Positions 48,801 to 52,979 of a stretch of DNA of 64,000 nt are shown piece by piece. The DNA lies in NCBI GenBank assembly GCA_041941305.1, contig JBGTQJ010000005.1, positions 214,904 to 278,903 of the forward strand. Direction: 5' to 3'. This DNA is from JANSWP01 sp041941305 (lineage in GTDB: Bacteria > Bacteroidota > Bacteroidia > Chitinophagales > Saprospiraceae). The notes beneath the pieces are model-generated. The model was not told the origin of the DNA and did not search any database. It worked only from the letters and a program-made list of their open reading frames with translations. Numbering within the stretch: position 1 is the first letter of the stretch; every line of letters begins with the position of its first letter. Both the position numbers and the translations under genes were made by a program.

Positions 48801-49988
48801 TTCCTGTTCAAGGAAGAGGATGGAAAAATGGAATGTAAAAGCTTTTCGGGTGAACTGGGAGACAATATTGACAAAGTTTGGTTAAAAATCAATGATGCTG
48901 GCACGCTGAAGTATTACCGCATTACGGATATCAGCCTTTTGAACATGGACGAAGTGCTGGTAGGTGATATGCCTGCTACGCCTGTTTCGGATTACATTAA
49001 ATTGACCAGCGCCACAACTGGCTCTGGATATGATATTGATTTTAGCTCAACTGCTCTTGCCTCAGACCTGACGCTTGCCTTGTGGAATAAGAAGGATGAT
49101 AAGATGAGGATGCAGCGGGAAAATGATCTGCTATACGGTCTGGAATATGCAGGTGGCCTTCCAAAAACTCCCGTTTTACAGAATACGGCTGCTCAATTTG
49201 ATGTCAATAGTTTAAATAGCCTGGAAGCAACCAATCTATACGCAAAAAGCAGTGACAATACGACTTACTATACTGAACTGGAAGTTGGGGAAGGAAATGC
49301 TGAATGTTGGATGATGCCCATTGTTACACCAGATCCTTCAGTCTCCGATGCCAAGCTCGAGATTCCGCCTTTCAATGGCTACCTGGATGCAGCTAGTGGT
49401 CAGGTAAACATAACAACAAGCTATAAAGGAGTCATTGCAAAAAACAACCGAACTTTTGAAGCCCGAATCAAAACTTCAACGGGCGGAAGAACAATAGCCT
49501 CCTGGGGGAACAACAGTGGGAATGGCAAAAAATGGCAGGTTCGATTGACTGGCGATGGCAAGCTAACAGTTGAAGTGAAAAATGGGAAGCGCGTAGGGAC
49601 TACGGTTCTAACTGATGGAAATTGGCATCATATCGCCGTGGTATTCTTCAAAAATACGCCGAATGCAAACAAGATTAAGCTTTATGTAGATGGAGTGGAG
49701 GAGACCTATTCGAGCACTCAAGCCAGAGCGGTCAATACAGCTGGTACAGGCTTAGTCGAAATCGGGTCATTTAATGGAGTGCAAAAATTCAAAGGAGAGT
49801 TAGATGAAATCCGTATTTGGAATAAGATCAGAGGACCCAATCAAATAAAGGATAATATGGACAAGGAATTGACTGGCAATGAAGGTGGACTTCAGTTGTA
49901 TTACAATTTCAATCAATTGCCCACTGGCAACAATGATGTAAAGGATCAGACTTCGAATGGGAGAGATGGGGTAGTAAATGGGAATTGA
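30825..49988 (+). CDS. Giant secreted LamG protein with repeated two-cysteine modules (6387 aa)
   Basis: An uninterrupted 6387-codon frame. The N-terminus (MNSIYYFLLFIVSSAAVVNL) is hydrophobic but has no Lys/Arg before the core, an atypical signal peptide. I count 11 LamG jelly-roll domains at about residues 509-702, 723-925, 1195-1400, 1653-1860, 2108-2312, 2588-2790, 3067-3274, 3550-3740, 5544-5737, 5749-5946 and 6189-6387. They carry the motifs F(E/T)FWAK or IEAWVK, WHH(Y/I)A, LDE(L/I).IW and YY.FN.G. Between them recurs an unnamed module pair: A (EELY...Y...L.C..(I/M)P...W.KT.D...YY) and B (LA(I/L)W/YD...LLA, ending in Cys). Six A-B pairs run in tandem at 43140-47395. The protein ends inside the last LamG without a sorting tail. 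Likely a surface-exposed glycan- or protein-binding fibre; role inferred. Confidence 0.9.
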   Translation: MNSIYYFLLFIVSSAAVVNLKEEPAAYVLEPVENEERVYITAPPGVEGETNRLLSIVFSTAGMYSDTWISIYDAENRRVLYRTPDEMQQTTYTSEEGLANYTSNYQTLDPNVLDFFLDPYQTYQVYIQRGSTDSGEGGSISLTSDENFWNPGTGATCPSLVMNNFEEELPSLYFEADAEVSIYKNQEDNWTFQHLNSDVYNDIEEVYWVGVSGKTKHWNQDGYLITTTVDGDIIAECRDIPGSGEVLDEEDWTTIAIKSAAIYDISGAVATIDPENPSNNQETEEENETTYPYYTIDRTEGVDRLHLTKLEFKDNETSTSNGESIPEPWADPSPVVLVSVKDAGALKLEYNLPELERQCIFTIYDNLDRLLVYSQPNLSNPKVSNPAKILKFTYQDDEVSATGENAMMETVNLLDLDPVSLEIGEEGFKFISPVPSTATTSSTTLVSTTHRLATLYAKMLSDNSTASLELGEDFLNGECLAQSLSFDKDIEEDRFIDPESIQNVEDTKGEFALAFDGQNDYLSMGTKNLGGFERSLATWFKADVLSGTQFLMGIPGQAALSLENDKAKLEMNIGGTVVVLDGSFELKTETWLHLAGTFDGYEVALYLNGELIASQTQSGQVQASDLLTVGGQADGDFFTGLLDETTIWSSGLSQEEIQNMLDFGVDMKDGDLSAYLNYNQGSNAIAHDISNHGFDGNFQDMDAATAWNADDIAPDWPLADGTDYAMDLTAENQYVYISNSDKLNELGLDFTFEFWAKSADVGSGVHSIFNKSTDWGVMVDNTTLSLEIGGENAILINEGFLEDGEWHHYTFAGIGGTESQFYRDGILIESNQKTYTVNPSEEFFTIGGSGDETSAMITLDDISIWKTARSDNEIYSDYLTQTIDAKDENLIAYYDFNEAPGRWLVQDKTGQSHTGFLTNMEAENCWVEALKPKPADLNFLASDYILKEENEGLVFYTFNHENIEQLFLRYRREEGSEFLLRWWTSEGVLYEGTQGKGRLSCEPIPATEGVIFDGPLNAFTAYLEDKDGVYYRVSHSAPENNFQSMSNAPEVFSRPRMKLSTADERHMLLTHNQELPQEETVVTIYDNQDRLVLWTTNNQNHKFNYGVDSPGFVRFSTEEKNEDKLIYLNVLEQLEEDITYTLNVSLGVGLQDSWSFTTSDLESDCSEYRWLMSFQDRDIANLFTDPDLPLGYSSMDYVLDFQASTELVKIPDPDGFFAQLGSDFSFEFWAKSNDSGSGDLPVFRKKNAFGINIGNGSDVGFYTANATYNFEDQFLVDGVFHHYSLTGQGGTELKLYRDGVLVQTISESYAIEASDFPLILGSDAGKTPILSLDELRIWNNTRIEPQIFEDYVYGIDLEEDGEGLLAYYNFNGGPGQWLLNDETGNENTGVLQDMSGVERWLESDRSEIDPDEAYIYKVVNNGGDFTLEGDLDNVEEIIAIKENGNNIFYSRTRGILYQEKDGEDLVTCVPFTEIMGSNITQVWVKTADEEPLYYGLADVSGRYLPPQPETALPEITLPPYLQIDKSAEEVAYLISYQVMTAFGVLFKNSITFALWEEPKQGEARLLAYGSSEDMKTINYTNDYPDVPVTQLEAPYTIPLNDYEDKVLYVKQNNGDTYQINLDKNKDCFTHALDLGDTDVDESKFDLYSIYVNQAALFEAPFETRNGRSYLISDYEGITGENPRSFEAWISSVSDNGTIASWGTQGNGSMWQLNIEDKKVALNIGQGKIFTKKSIKMGDWFHLAVVMESNQLGDIKIYIDGEKAETTLTPNQPPIATSSDGQLEIAALQGEKLLKGKMEEVRLWNKVLSLEDILANKGRELTGNEEGLELFYNFNEGHTGITIPDNSNNGRDGTYTHVADWPYAVSVYEDSTILEGDCDLIRELYVVRNNKIELYTHGSVYKESNKSLSCSDFPTDLGEGVNEVWIRTFKEDGGHIENFSEYYNIFDFDQIFMMPPTPGTSLESELTEEIVRLGNLEGADEGYNGFNVTFSDEILAKNCKMAVYDVDNERLLAWRAGDKNLTFYYGTGDSPPVKRIEESPGHFDILCGVSDLGNYRLFLSLGDGKDAQWNFKGSSLKSVCKDFKWFVGLRDLEEPEWFVDPEPAVAFPLEHSLSFDEYAYSVSLDHFTIPQKVTIETWIKLESSSTTKTILEWLGEEVKMSLEYANGELNWFVLNDQGEEQEIAAIVELTDDEWHHIALTVNGTQQNGNNAILYYDAIPLANGKVDLSPNTTSLTIGPMRGNGLMDELSIWKIIRTDEEIQKDYLDGVNPFAPPIRQNLAAFYSFNDGAGFFVNDQSANGHLGVLSYLVAMDASKCWESITHTQPDGVRFEKSPYELVQNDNGFSLETRSSEYENTISELYLVSTSDENSNQQINWWTDDGFHYQASEGSSSVSCRNMPEVEDILLPEQVNSFNAWVRTVEDRYYEVQFEEEKAYFNFSPIPSIPSVFNQNKVRLRSNVQGLTLLMDNILIENTTLGLYDIDNQQMLIWRTPEKHLNINYESSQIGPFSRKDDSGNGIISLPIYPGASGNYEFYLSNPDYGSFGLSFTNSQMESSCGDFNWMFLKGNAEEAPAPSWFADPEIPLENTENYVLHLDGTDDQVLIDYFDKPGTMSIEAWVKLDDTGRFADLITWEHTETPGDSYMRLSVGSGNSETDKQIQWEVKDGSEAKKFANGSLDNQWHHFAMTLDGSNYANFYIDGIKVGNGLVNQNPGTNLLRIGGIGFDGKIDDLAIWNTVRSEEENYESYVDGIDSEDQDLAAFYDFNDGPNEWLLRDQTGNEHTGMLQNMDIANSWVVSDIPEPLDFSVITQPYGLIKNAKGGLTFYSENALGLDELYLEYTIAGTSTPQVLWWIRPGKKYTSTIEENSLTCEDFPVSFDEILSGNITSYTSWLKYFNGPYAVASSDNGIETAEYLPLDDPESRAQLDAIGIESLTPASDGSVETGLSINFSGELTSSQFVAAVYDLTNQRLLSYRSPASNVSLIYNENGSLQSLQENDIGDSRIELPLALNESDNYSLFLRVAGGGEASWDFTMSDLNNECLAFHSMTSFSNLDDPHWFVDPTAATDAGNFAVILGQQNATIDLDHFERPGDFTIETWVQYYDGASGDILSWINEDGSNPEYSKVGFQWDASEYKWDLFYSEKGAFNTAQNVEALLYKASNPAGDWYHFAVTRSGQSGAVKIYINGEEKASGSVSRTISTNLLKLGPFDGNLVIDELSIWATAKTRDEIVSDLTSGIDVSSPNLQAYYRFNEGPGRYIVNDISVNKKLGSLNNMDLAMSWIESDREEIDITGISSAFALVETPNVGLIFKQLSDEVIKNLYLIRSSNPNYVHAATQINWYSSGGYYYKLMPEAMNLSKRECLTSGMPSEGHKFSSSIPNYYTAYIETESGDYYRAEHFESEVTEFKQLDEKPDVFQANRVRLQSASEGGLKFIFDSQEVLNGANLGIYDNKLNEMVAFGVPGAVYHLNYSGSAEPITKIPFSEDGFSFTIPLDVSNSSDYSIYLGLNDGSKEEWQLNSIETQCEDLHWMFAYDATESPEWRVDPRIAITSGSDHALQLTNSTNRVVIPYSEDFNLGSKFSIEFWAKRTQSGGTFILSGALSLKLDSQGKLQLGNGIFDSSVLEVDDEWHHYVITCSNNNLLKLYQDNWLLEEINGDFAIINPNRSLTIGVNGSSLAMEMDELKIWKKVLTADQIQSYFLSRNFELTQDLVGHYSFDEGDMGSRFVYDKSYKGNFGVRGGYSLPEYIPSPLNDEGYPNYHPLSKNDLVYLISPNNDLVLHSNLNAGIESMFVLKSEGASTLFWNSDGTLIDKSNSGTFLDCQPVPKYGTVISNTERVDHLSIKTSDGQYYRTEFGNIGKAGAFEPDTEKNSEITNQEKSNYYAQMQNTVSGSSFSLSFSSGDLEENTSFALWDETDSDQPKLLAIKEETGFYTIPYDDNGYPGLPVLEENQNFDLDNWENKTLYFHNSLISADYSFPIEPAMQTNDCVLFDLTINSSSGIAEKLQLSSAYDIYLDEQLSLLNVEPSNIKQLLSNRPDNFKYYSAEKELIYESNLEEALSYSTSPFTSLSSEAQNAWLEVDLEGESRFYYLENMDYPYFVRVSEDVFQSAMPDLSWVYSVNLTSEGDYILDGNMSGIEELYVMGISINNNATDQYFALNLSYNLTNNSLGCESMPNNFGDSYTDIYIKTQSTATESTKYYGVSNYGGEKTFLQVINESPLQDFSIPPYFQVNALTDGNTGINLDFPIADLPKELTLTLWEVTGSGERMLAHRTGNTLNTISYQNGIPTPPVVASDNRIITLEDLNGKILYVRYTGGDNTLDFRFDLDERDLTATCPYFLLSEGNSGQIDEEKFILPEISYVYSVQTNGNNTSLLGAAADIEELYIVKNNGEEVYYSDSHGFSYNLSDNSFTCAPIPTEFGNDISEIWLKTKDSNSEAEKYYGISDMENIYLVEQSAPKLEDIELPAFFNLGAAANTTELTFEFPITDLSNQLTIAIWEDMGNGEERILAVREDDVLKYTTYLGDLPAPLLTSTDPNSITFENSSEKIIYVRYGEGNAVEHFRYALSDIDLTANCPNIALINSASVSDEKYELPDISYDYSIANNNNKVTLSGTLSDVEELYIVRSNGEEYYTASTNIKYDIGNGSLSCESIPNNLGSDVLEVWLKTKDSGNESGKYYGLDNLTNVYLIEQEATALQNVVIPPYFQINAQTGSNTGLDLEFPQPELADKISLAIWEKPGNDPERLLAHREDNVLNTISYNYGVPTPPVQASSPNGISLANLNNKKLYVNYSEDGNTYQQYVFDLSNVDLSTDCPNILLSNGGTVPNSKFELPETSYAYSTSIENNEMTLHSELKTIEDIEEAYVKKTNGNELYYSSTFGISYDKNDGTISCVASFSTDLGSDVQGIWLKTKDTDTEPGKYYSIENMGAIYLLESSTSELENLSFAPFFKLIAANNASKLDLEFSTNTLSEELTIAVWEEPSNGTEQLLAIQFNGELNILTYQSGNITSIETTTASNSLPISNMEDKVIYLRHDKGTSTKDYEFKLTSDNCQGFSLDNKNSSTVAEEKFELPNINFDYSISISGDVKNLVGDESDIEELYIVLGENNIRYYKKYGDNYILYNTNTGILDCKDLPANLGSTVEEVWVVSSENGTLKYYGITDLSTTYLVEQTTPPNVGVEIPDFLELDMNQNGSGTLSFPSIVTASDYTIAVWDNDKIQSVWSNNTLSSVEYFGGDNPTPQETTSNVTSLAVESSNVIYIQHGTGKTYEFDLSNLNNAGTCDWLALNNEVQLGEEHFELPDVTYEYSVSIAGDTKTLVGNESDIEELYIVRGNNNIRYYKKHNDSYIWYNSDNGNLDCKDLPADLGTTLEAVWVVTEINGETEYYGVSDLNYPYLIEKQAADLPNVELPDYIEFAALSSATGLSIENTLDVLLDELTIALWLETPNGTEKLLSLRKSSEKHKITYSGPTPTGIITDTENLNEFPLSNLDYKVLYVKRDNGKTYRFELANSAETLNCSFGRLIESEEQEVSDAKFELATPFANLSAPFNNSRSFGSDYILCNYSGISGSSSRTFEAWIKTDKANRTIAAWGLNTVENHWLIKLDGQGRLRVQINGGNRVGNTSLHDNEWHHIAIVLEEDNSPNVDDLLFYIDGQPETYFATVARPINTSPNGTVEIGASKGLNKFEGEMDEIRIWNIARSEIDILVNKGKELAGPEDGLGMYYKLNEGNNAYVFKDFSNNGRAGAWVTGKKAPFNQRLDLLSGENHIESDYVGITGGKSRTVEAWVKTTDSGVSILAWGDENTNGKKWEVGINGNGKLTVWVKAGLRAGTTTINDDKWHHIAVVLKNDGSPNTNDIKLYVDGKLEKNSNTTNRNINTAGNGSITIGSLNGTKVYSGLMDEVRIWSVARNLEQIRSMMGRELTSSENALKLYYNFNTATDPNDVSGNGNDGVLTSVISNPPSPYTIETIGNISAVLGDLSKVEEVYYEKSNGKLSYYNLPSNFLFKEEDGKMECKSFSGELGDNIDKVWLKINDAGTLKYYRITDISLLNMDEVLVGDMPATPVSDYIKLTSATTGSGYDIDFSSTALASDLTLALWNKKDDKMRMQRENDLLYGLEYAGGLPKTPVLQNTAAQFDVNSLNSLEATNLYAKSSDNTTYYTELEVGEGNAECWMMPIVTPDPSVSDAKLEIPPFNGYLDAASGQVNITTSYKGVIAKNNRTFEARIKTSTGGRTIASWGNNSGNGKKWQVRLTGDGKLTVEVKNGKRVGTTVLTDGNWHHIAVVFFKNTPNANKIKLYVDGVEETYSSTQARAVNTAGTGLVEIGSFNGVQKFKGELDEIRIWNKIRGPNQIKDNMDKELTGNEGGLQLYYNFNQLPTGNNDVKDQTSNGRDGVVNGN
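32352..42040 (+). repeat. Eight-fold LamG plus A-B module cassette (protein-level repeat)
   Basis: LamG domains start near 32352, 32994, 34411, 35785, 37150, 38588, 40024 and 41475. From the third onward the spacing is close to 1.4 kb. Between them lie an A module, a B module and, before five of the LamG domains, a linker of the form C..(F/L).WM..F....W(F/R).DP. DNA identity is low, so these are ancient duplications kept by selection on the protein. Confidence 0.75.
43140..47395 (+). repeat. Six tandem ~235-residue A-B modules
   Basis: Units begin at about 43140, 43873, 44584, 45299, 46014 and 46695, each with LP.(I/V/T)(S/T)Y.YS, and are 680-735 bp long. Each carries IEELYIV, a C..(I/L)P site, IWLKT or VWVV, YYG, AIWE, and ends with a second Cys (ATCP, ANCP, TDCP, DNCQ, GTCDW). 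No LamG domain interrupts this block. Confidence 0.8.
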
Positions 49989-50029
49989 CGATAAGGTCAT
50001 CAAAACGAACAAAAAAAATCACAAAACTG

Positions 50030-52699
50030 ATGAATAAGACTAAAATATTACCTGCAATTATTTTGATAATCCTGGGGATTTGTGGAAAGGCCTCTGCTCA
50101 GCAAGAAGATGTGCTATTAATGTACGGCGAATCCTCACGAGACTTTATACAGATTCAGTGGCAGCCTATGAATCCAGAGCATTGGGATTCCCTCAATACA
50201 ATTGGCTATCAACTAGAGCGATTTGAGCTTACTGATACTGGTGAAGAAATTGTCGATTCAAAAAAAGTGCTTGCAGGCAATGCTTCGAACCCCTTAATGC
50301 TACCAAAGGATACCATTTGGTTTCAGGAAAACAGCGGTGAACTGGATGGACTCATCGAGGCAATGGGAGCATTGTTGTACGATACTACTTTTCAATTTCC
50401 TAAAAATGAATTGCTGGATGCAACTTCCATGCGTTATAACTTCCTGCTATATGAAGCCCAATGGAAACCACTAGCAGGTGAGGCTTTAGGCTTGTTGTAT
50501 GAGGATAGGGATGTAATTGCTTCAAAAAAATATCGATATAGGGTATCTGCTACTTTGCCAAATGGAAAAACCTTAAGCAATAGTTTGGATTTTGAAGCTG
50601 GACAATCCAACCGTACTCGAAACCCTGAGGATCTTTTTCCTCGATATGAGTTTCCAACCCGCCTACCGCTATCTATGATGATTAGTATGCAAACCAAAAA
50701 AAGAAGGGATAGAGTGGTGGCACAGGCGAGAGCATATGAAGACTCAATCGTACTACGTTGGGGACCCAATGAAGCAGAATTTTGGTTGGAGTCCATTGAA
50801 ACGGGCTATTATGTTTTGCGGCAAGAGGTTGGATCAGATGTCAAGGGCGGATATGACACTGTTGCTCATGTAATGCCCTGGGCAAAAAGTGAACTCAATG
50901 AAAGCATCACATCTGATGAAATGGCAATGGTGGCTGCCAATAGCCTTCATGGGGATAATGTCAAAGATATGGAGGGTACTTTCATTGACAAAGCCAGGCT
51001 ATTTGAAAGCCGTTTTGGATTTGCGCTTTATGCAGCTGAAAGATCAGTTCTGGCTGCCGATGTTTTGGGTTTGCGATTTGTAGATAGTGGAGTTGAAGAA
51101 GGTAAAACGTATAACTATCGGATTACTTGTCCTGCAGCAAATAATTTGTTATCAAGTGCAAGGATTTCCTTGACCAATACCTATGTAGAACAACCACCAC
51201 CAGTAGATTTTAAATTGATTTCCGGGGATCAATATATCCTTCTGGAATGGGATAAAGATGAAAACAGAACGCGTTTCTCCTCCTATATTTTGGAGCGTTC
51301 AGGTGATGGCGGAAAGACTTTTATTCCGATGACGGAACAACCAATCGTCTTTCTTGAAAGCGAGGAATTTCCAATTGAAATCTACAATTTTCAAGATTCT
51401 GTTATGGTCAATTACGTCGAGTTTATTTATCGTTTGCGTGGCAATGATAGCTTTGCAGAAACCAGCGCATATGCAGAAGTTCGTGGAATGGCTGTAGATT
51501 TAACGCCTCCTCCACAACCCTCTATTTTATTCGGAGAGTTGAATGAAGCCAGGGATACCATACATCTTCGTTGGGACACCCCGCCTTTACCTGAGGATTT
51601 TGCAGGTTACAAAGTATTGTTTGGACCAGCTGGAGATGGACCATTTGAAGCAATAACGGATCTACTTCCAAAGGAAATTAATTCCTATGCTTTTATAGGA
51701 GAAACACTGGATGGCCGCCAATCTCATTATTTCAAAATCATGTCGCAGGATACTGCTGGAAATTTTGTGAATTCAATAGAATATTTTGTGTCCGTTCCTG
51801 ATTTGATCCCCCCTGAACCTCCAGCAAGAGTAGAGGGCTATATTGAAGACGATGGAACTGTTCATCTCGCCTGGGAGCACAGTATTTCAGATGACGTGGA
51901 TGGCTATTGGGTTTATTTTGCCAATAATCCTTCAGATGAGTTTTCTATTATCCACGAAGGCATGATTCAGGAAAACTATTACACTTATAAAATTCAAGAG
52001 AAATTTTTAAACGAAACGATCTTTTATGTTGTAGCAGCAAAGGATCGACAGGGAAACCGAAGTCTGTTGACGGATGTGATTGAAGTAAAACGTCCAGACA
52101 AGGTGCCACCTCAAAAACCAAAAATGGAACCTGTACAAATTAAAGATGAAGCGCTTTTAGTGGTATGGAGAAAAAGTGTCAGCCAGGATGTAGAGCAATA
52201 CCTCATCTTCAAAAGAACATTTGGGAAAACTGGTGATTGGGCATTGATAGACAGTATTGCAGGTAATGCCGACCCAATTTACAGAGATACCGCCTGTGAT
52301 TTAGGACGGTATTATGAATATAGGGTGCAGGCAAAAGATGATGCTGGCTGGTTTTCAGAATTTCCATTGCCGGTAAAAGGCAAAATTCCATTTCGACCCG
52401 AGATGTTCATGATTGAAGAATTTACAGCCAGTTTAAATAAAGACAAAAATCAAATTGAGCTAACATGGGATTACAGTCCTCCAAATATCAGAGGATGGGA
52501 TAGTCCCTGGAGCTTTCACATATATAAATCAACAGGCAAAAGCAATGTTGACAGTTTCAAGATTTTACCATCCGATCAATTCGCTTTTACAGACAATGAA
52601 TTTGAGACAGATGCCTTGTATCGTTATGCCGTCAAAATAAAATTTGACAATGGGAAATCCGGCGCCCTGAGTCCGGTGAAATCCGTTTTGGTTCGCTAG
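50030..52699 (+). CDS. Secreted fibronectin type III-like protein, partner of the giant proteins
   Basis: I place the start at the ATG at 50030, which gives a textbook signal peptide (MNKTKILPAIILIILGICGKASAQ) and 889 residues. A TTG at 49985 overlapping the preceding stop would add 15 basic residues before it and is less likely. The body is a series of beta-sandwich units with fibronectin III signatures: ILLEWDKDENRTRFSSYILER, IHLRWDTP..PEDFAGYKV, VHLAWEHSISDDVDGYWVYF and IELTWDY, joined by PPxPP-type linkers. The N-terminal 330 residues contain two divergent units with IQWQPMNPEHWDS and VLRWGPNEAEFWLES. It begins 42 bp after the 6387-residue gene, so the two are almost surely co-transcribed. 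No sorting tail or lipobox is visible; it could be periplasmic or act as a scaffold. Confidence 0.85.
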   Translation: MNKTKILPAIILIILGICGKASAQQEDVLLMYGESSRDFIQIQWQPMNPEHWDSLNTIGYQLERFELTDTGEEIVDSKKVLAGNASNPLMLPKDTIWFQENSGELDGLIEAMGALLYDTTFQFPKNELLDATSMRYNFLLYEAQWKPLAGEALGLLYEDRDVIASKKYRYRVSATLPNGKTLSNSLDFEAGQSNRTRNPEDLFPRYEFPTRLPLSMMISMQTKKRRDRVVAQARAYEDSIVLRWGPNEAEFWLESIETGYYVLRQEVGSDVKGGYDTVAHVMPWAKSELNESITSDEMAMVAANSLHGDNVKDMEGTFIDKARLFESRFGFALYAAERSVLAADVLGLRFVDSGVEEGKTYNYRITCPAANNLLSSARISLTNTYVEQPPPVDFKLISGDQYILLEWDKDENRTRFSSYILERSGDGGKTFIPMTEQPIVFLESEEFPIEIYNFQDSVMVNYVEFIYRLRGNDSFAETSAYAEVRGMAVDLTPPPQPSILFGELNEARDTIHLRWDTPPLPEDFAGYKVLFGPAGDGPFEAITDLLPKEINSYAFIGETLDGRQSHYFKIMSQDTAGNFVNSIEYFVSVPDLIPPEPPARVEGYIEDDGTVHLAWEHSISDDVDGYWVYFANNPSDEFSIIHEGMIQENYYTYKIQEKFLNETIFYVVAAKDRQGNRSLLTDVIEVKRPDKVPPQKPKMEPVQIKDEALLVVWRKSVSQDVEQYLIFKRTFGKTGDWALIDSIAGNADPIYRDTACDLGRYYEYRVQAKDDAGWFSEFPLPVKGKIPFRPEMFMIEEFTASLNKDKNQIELTWDYSPPNIRGWDSPWSFHIYKSTGKSNVDSFKILPSDQFAFTDNEFETDALYRYAVKIKFDNGKSGALSPVKSVLVR

Positions 52700-52749
52700 A
52701 ATTAAAGCGAGCAAAGGAAAGACTAAAGTAAGTATACTAATAATTAACA

Positions 52750-52899
52750 CAAGTTGTGAATCATTCGTCTCGCCACGCCTATGGCGTGGCTCGCCGAAGG
52801 GGGTTTTAGGGGGCAAAAGAGGGCAATTCTGCCCTCTTTTGCTCCCTAAAACCCCTCCCGAGCCGCCCGTCAGGGCGGCGAGGATGTTTTCGCAACTTG
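52750..52899. repeat. Composite intergenic palindrome with three inner hairpins
   Basis: Outer arms CAAGTTGTGAA (52750-52760) and TTCGCAACTTG (to 52899) pair with one mismatch. Inside are GCCACGCC/GGCGTGGC (52772-52790), a GGGGTTTTAGGG..GCAAAAGAGGGCA stem with its complement (about 52800-52856), and GCCGCCC/GGGCGGC (52862-52879). It lies between the fibronectin-like gene and the next giant adhesin and probably ends the upstream transcript. Confidence 0.7.
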
Positions 52900-52979
52900 A
52901 ATTAATTAATCATTTCTCTAATGGCTGTAGAAAGAGGCAGCGATTTTATTGACGAGAGTGTACCAAAATATCACCTCTT

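Noticed and set aside
49985..50029. TTG start overlapping the stop of the 6387-residue gene
   Set aside because: It would place 15 mostly basic residues before a complete signal peptide; the ATG at 50030 is better.
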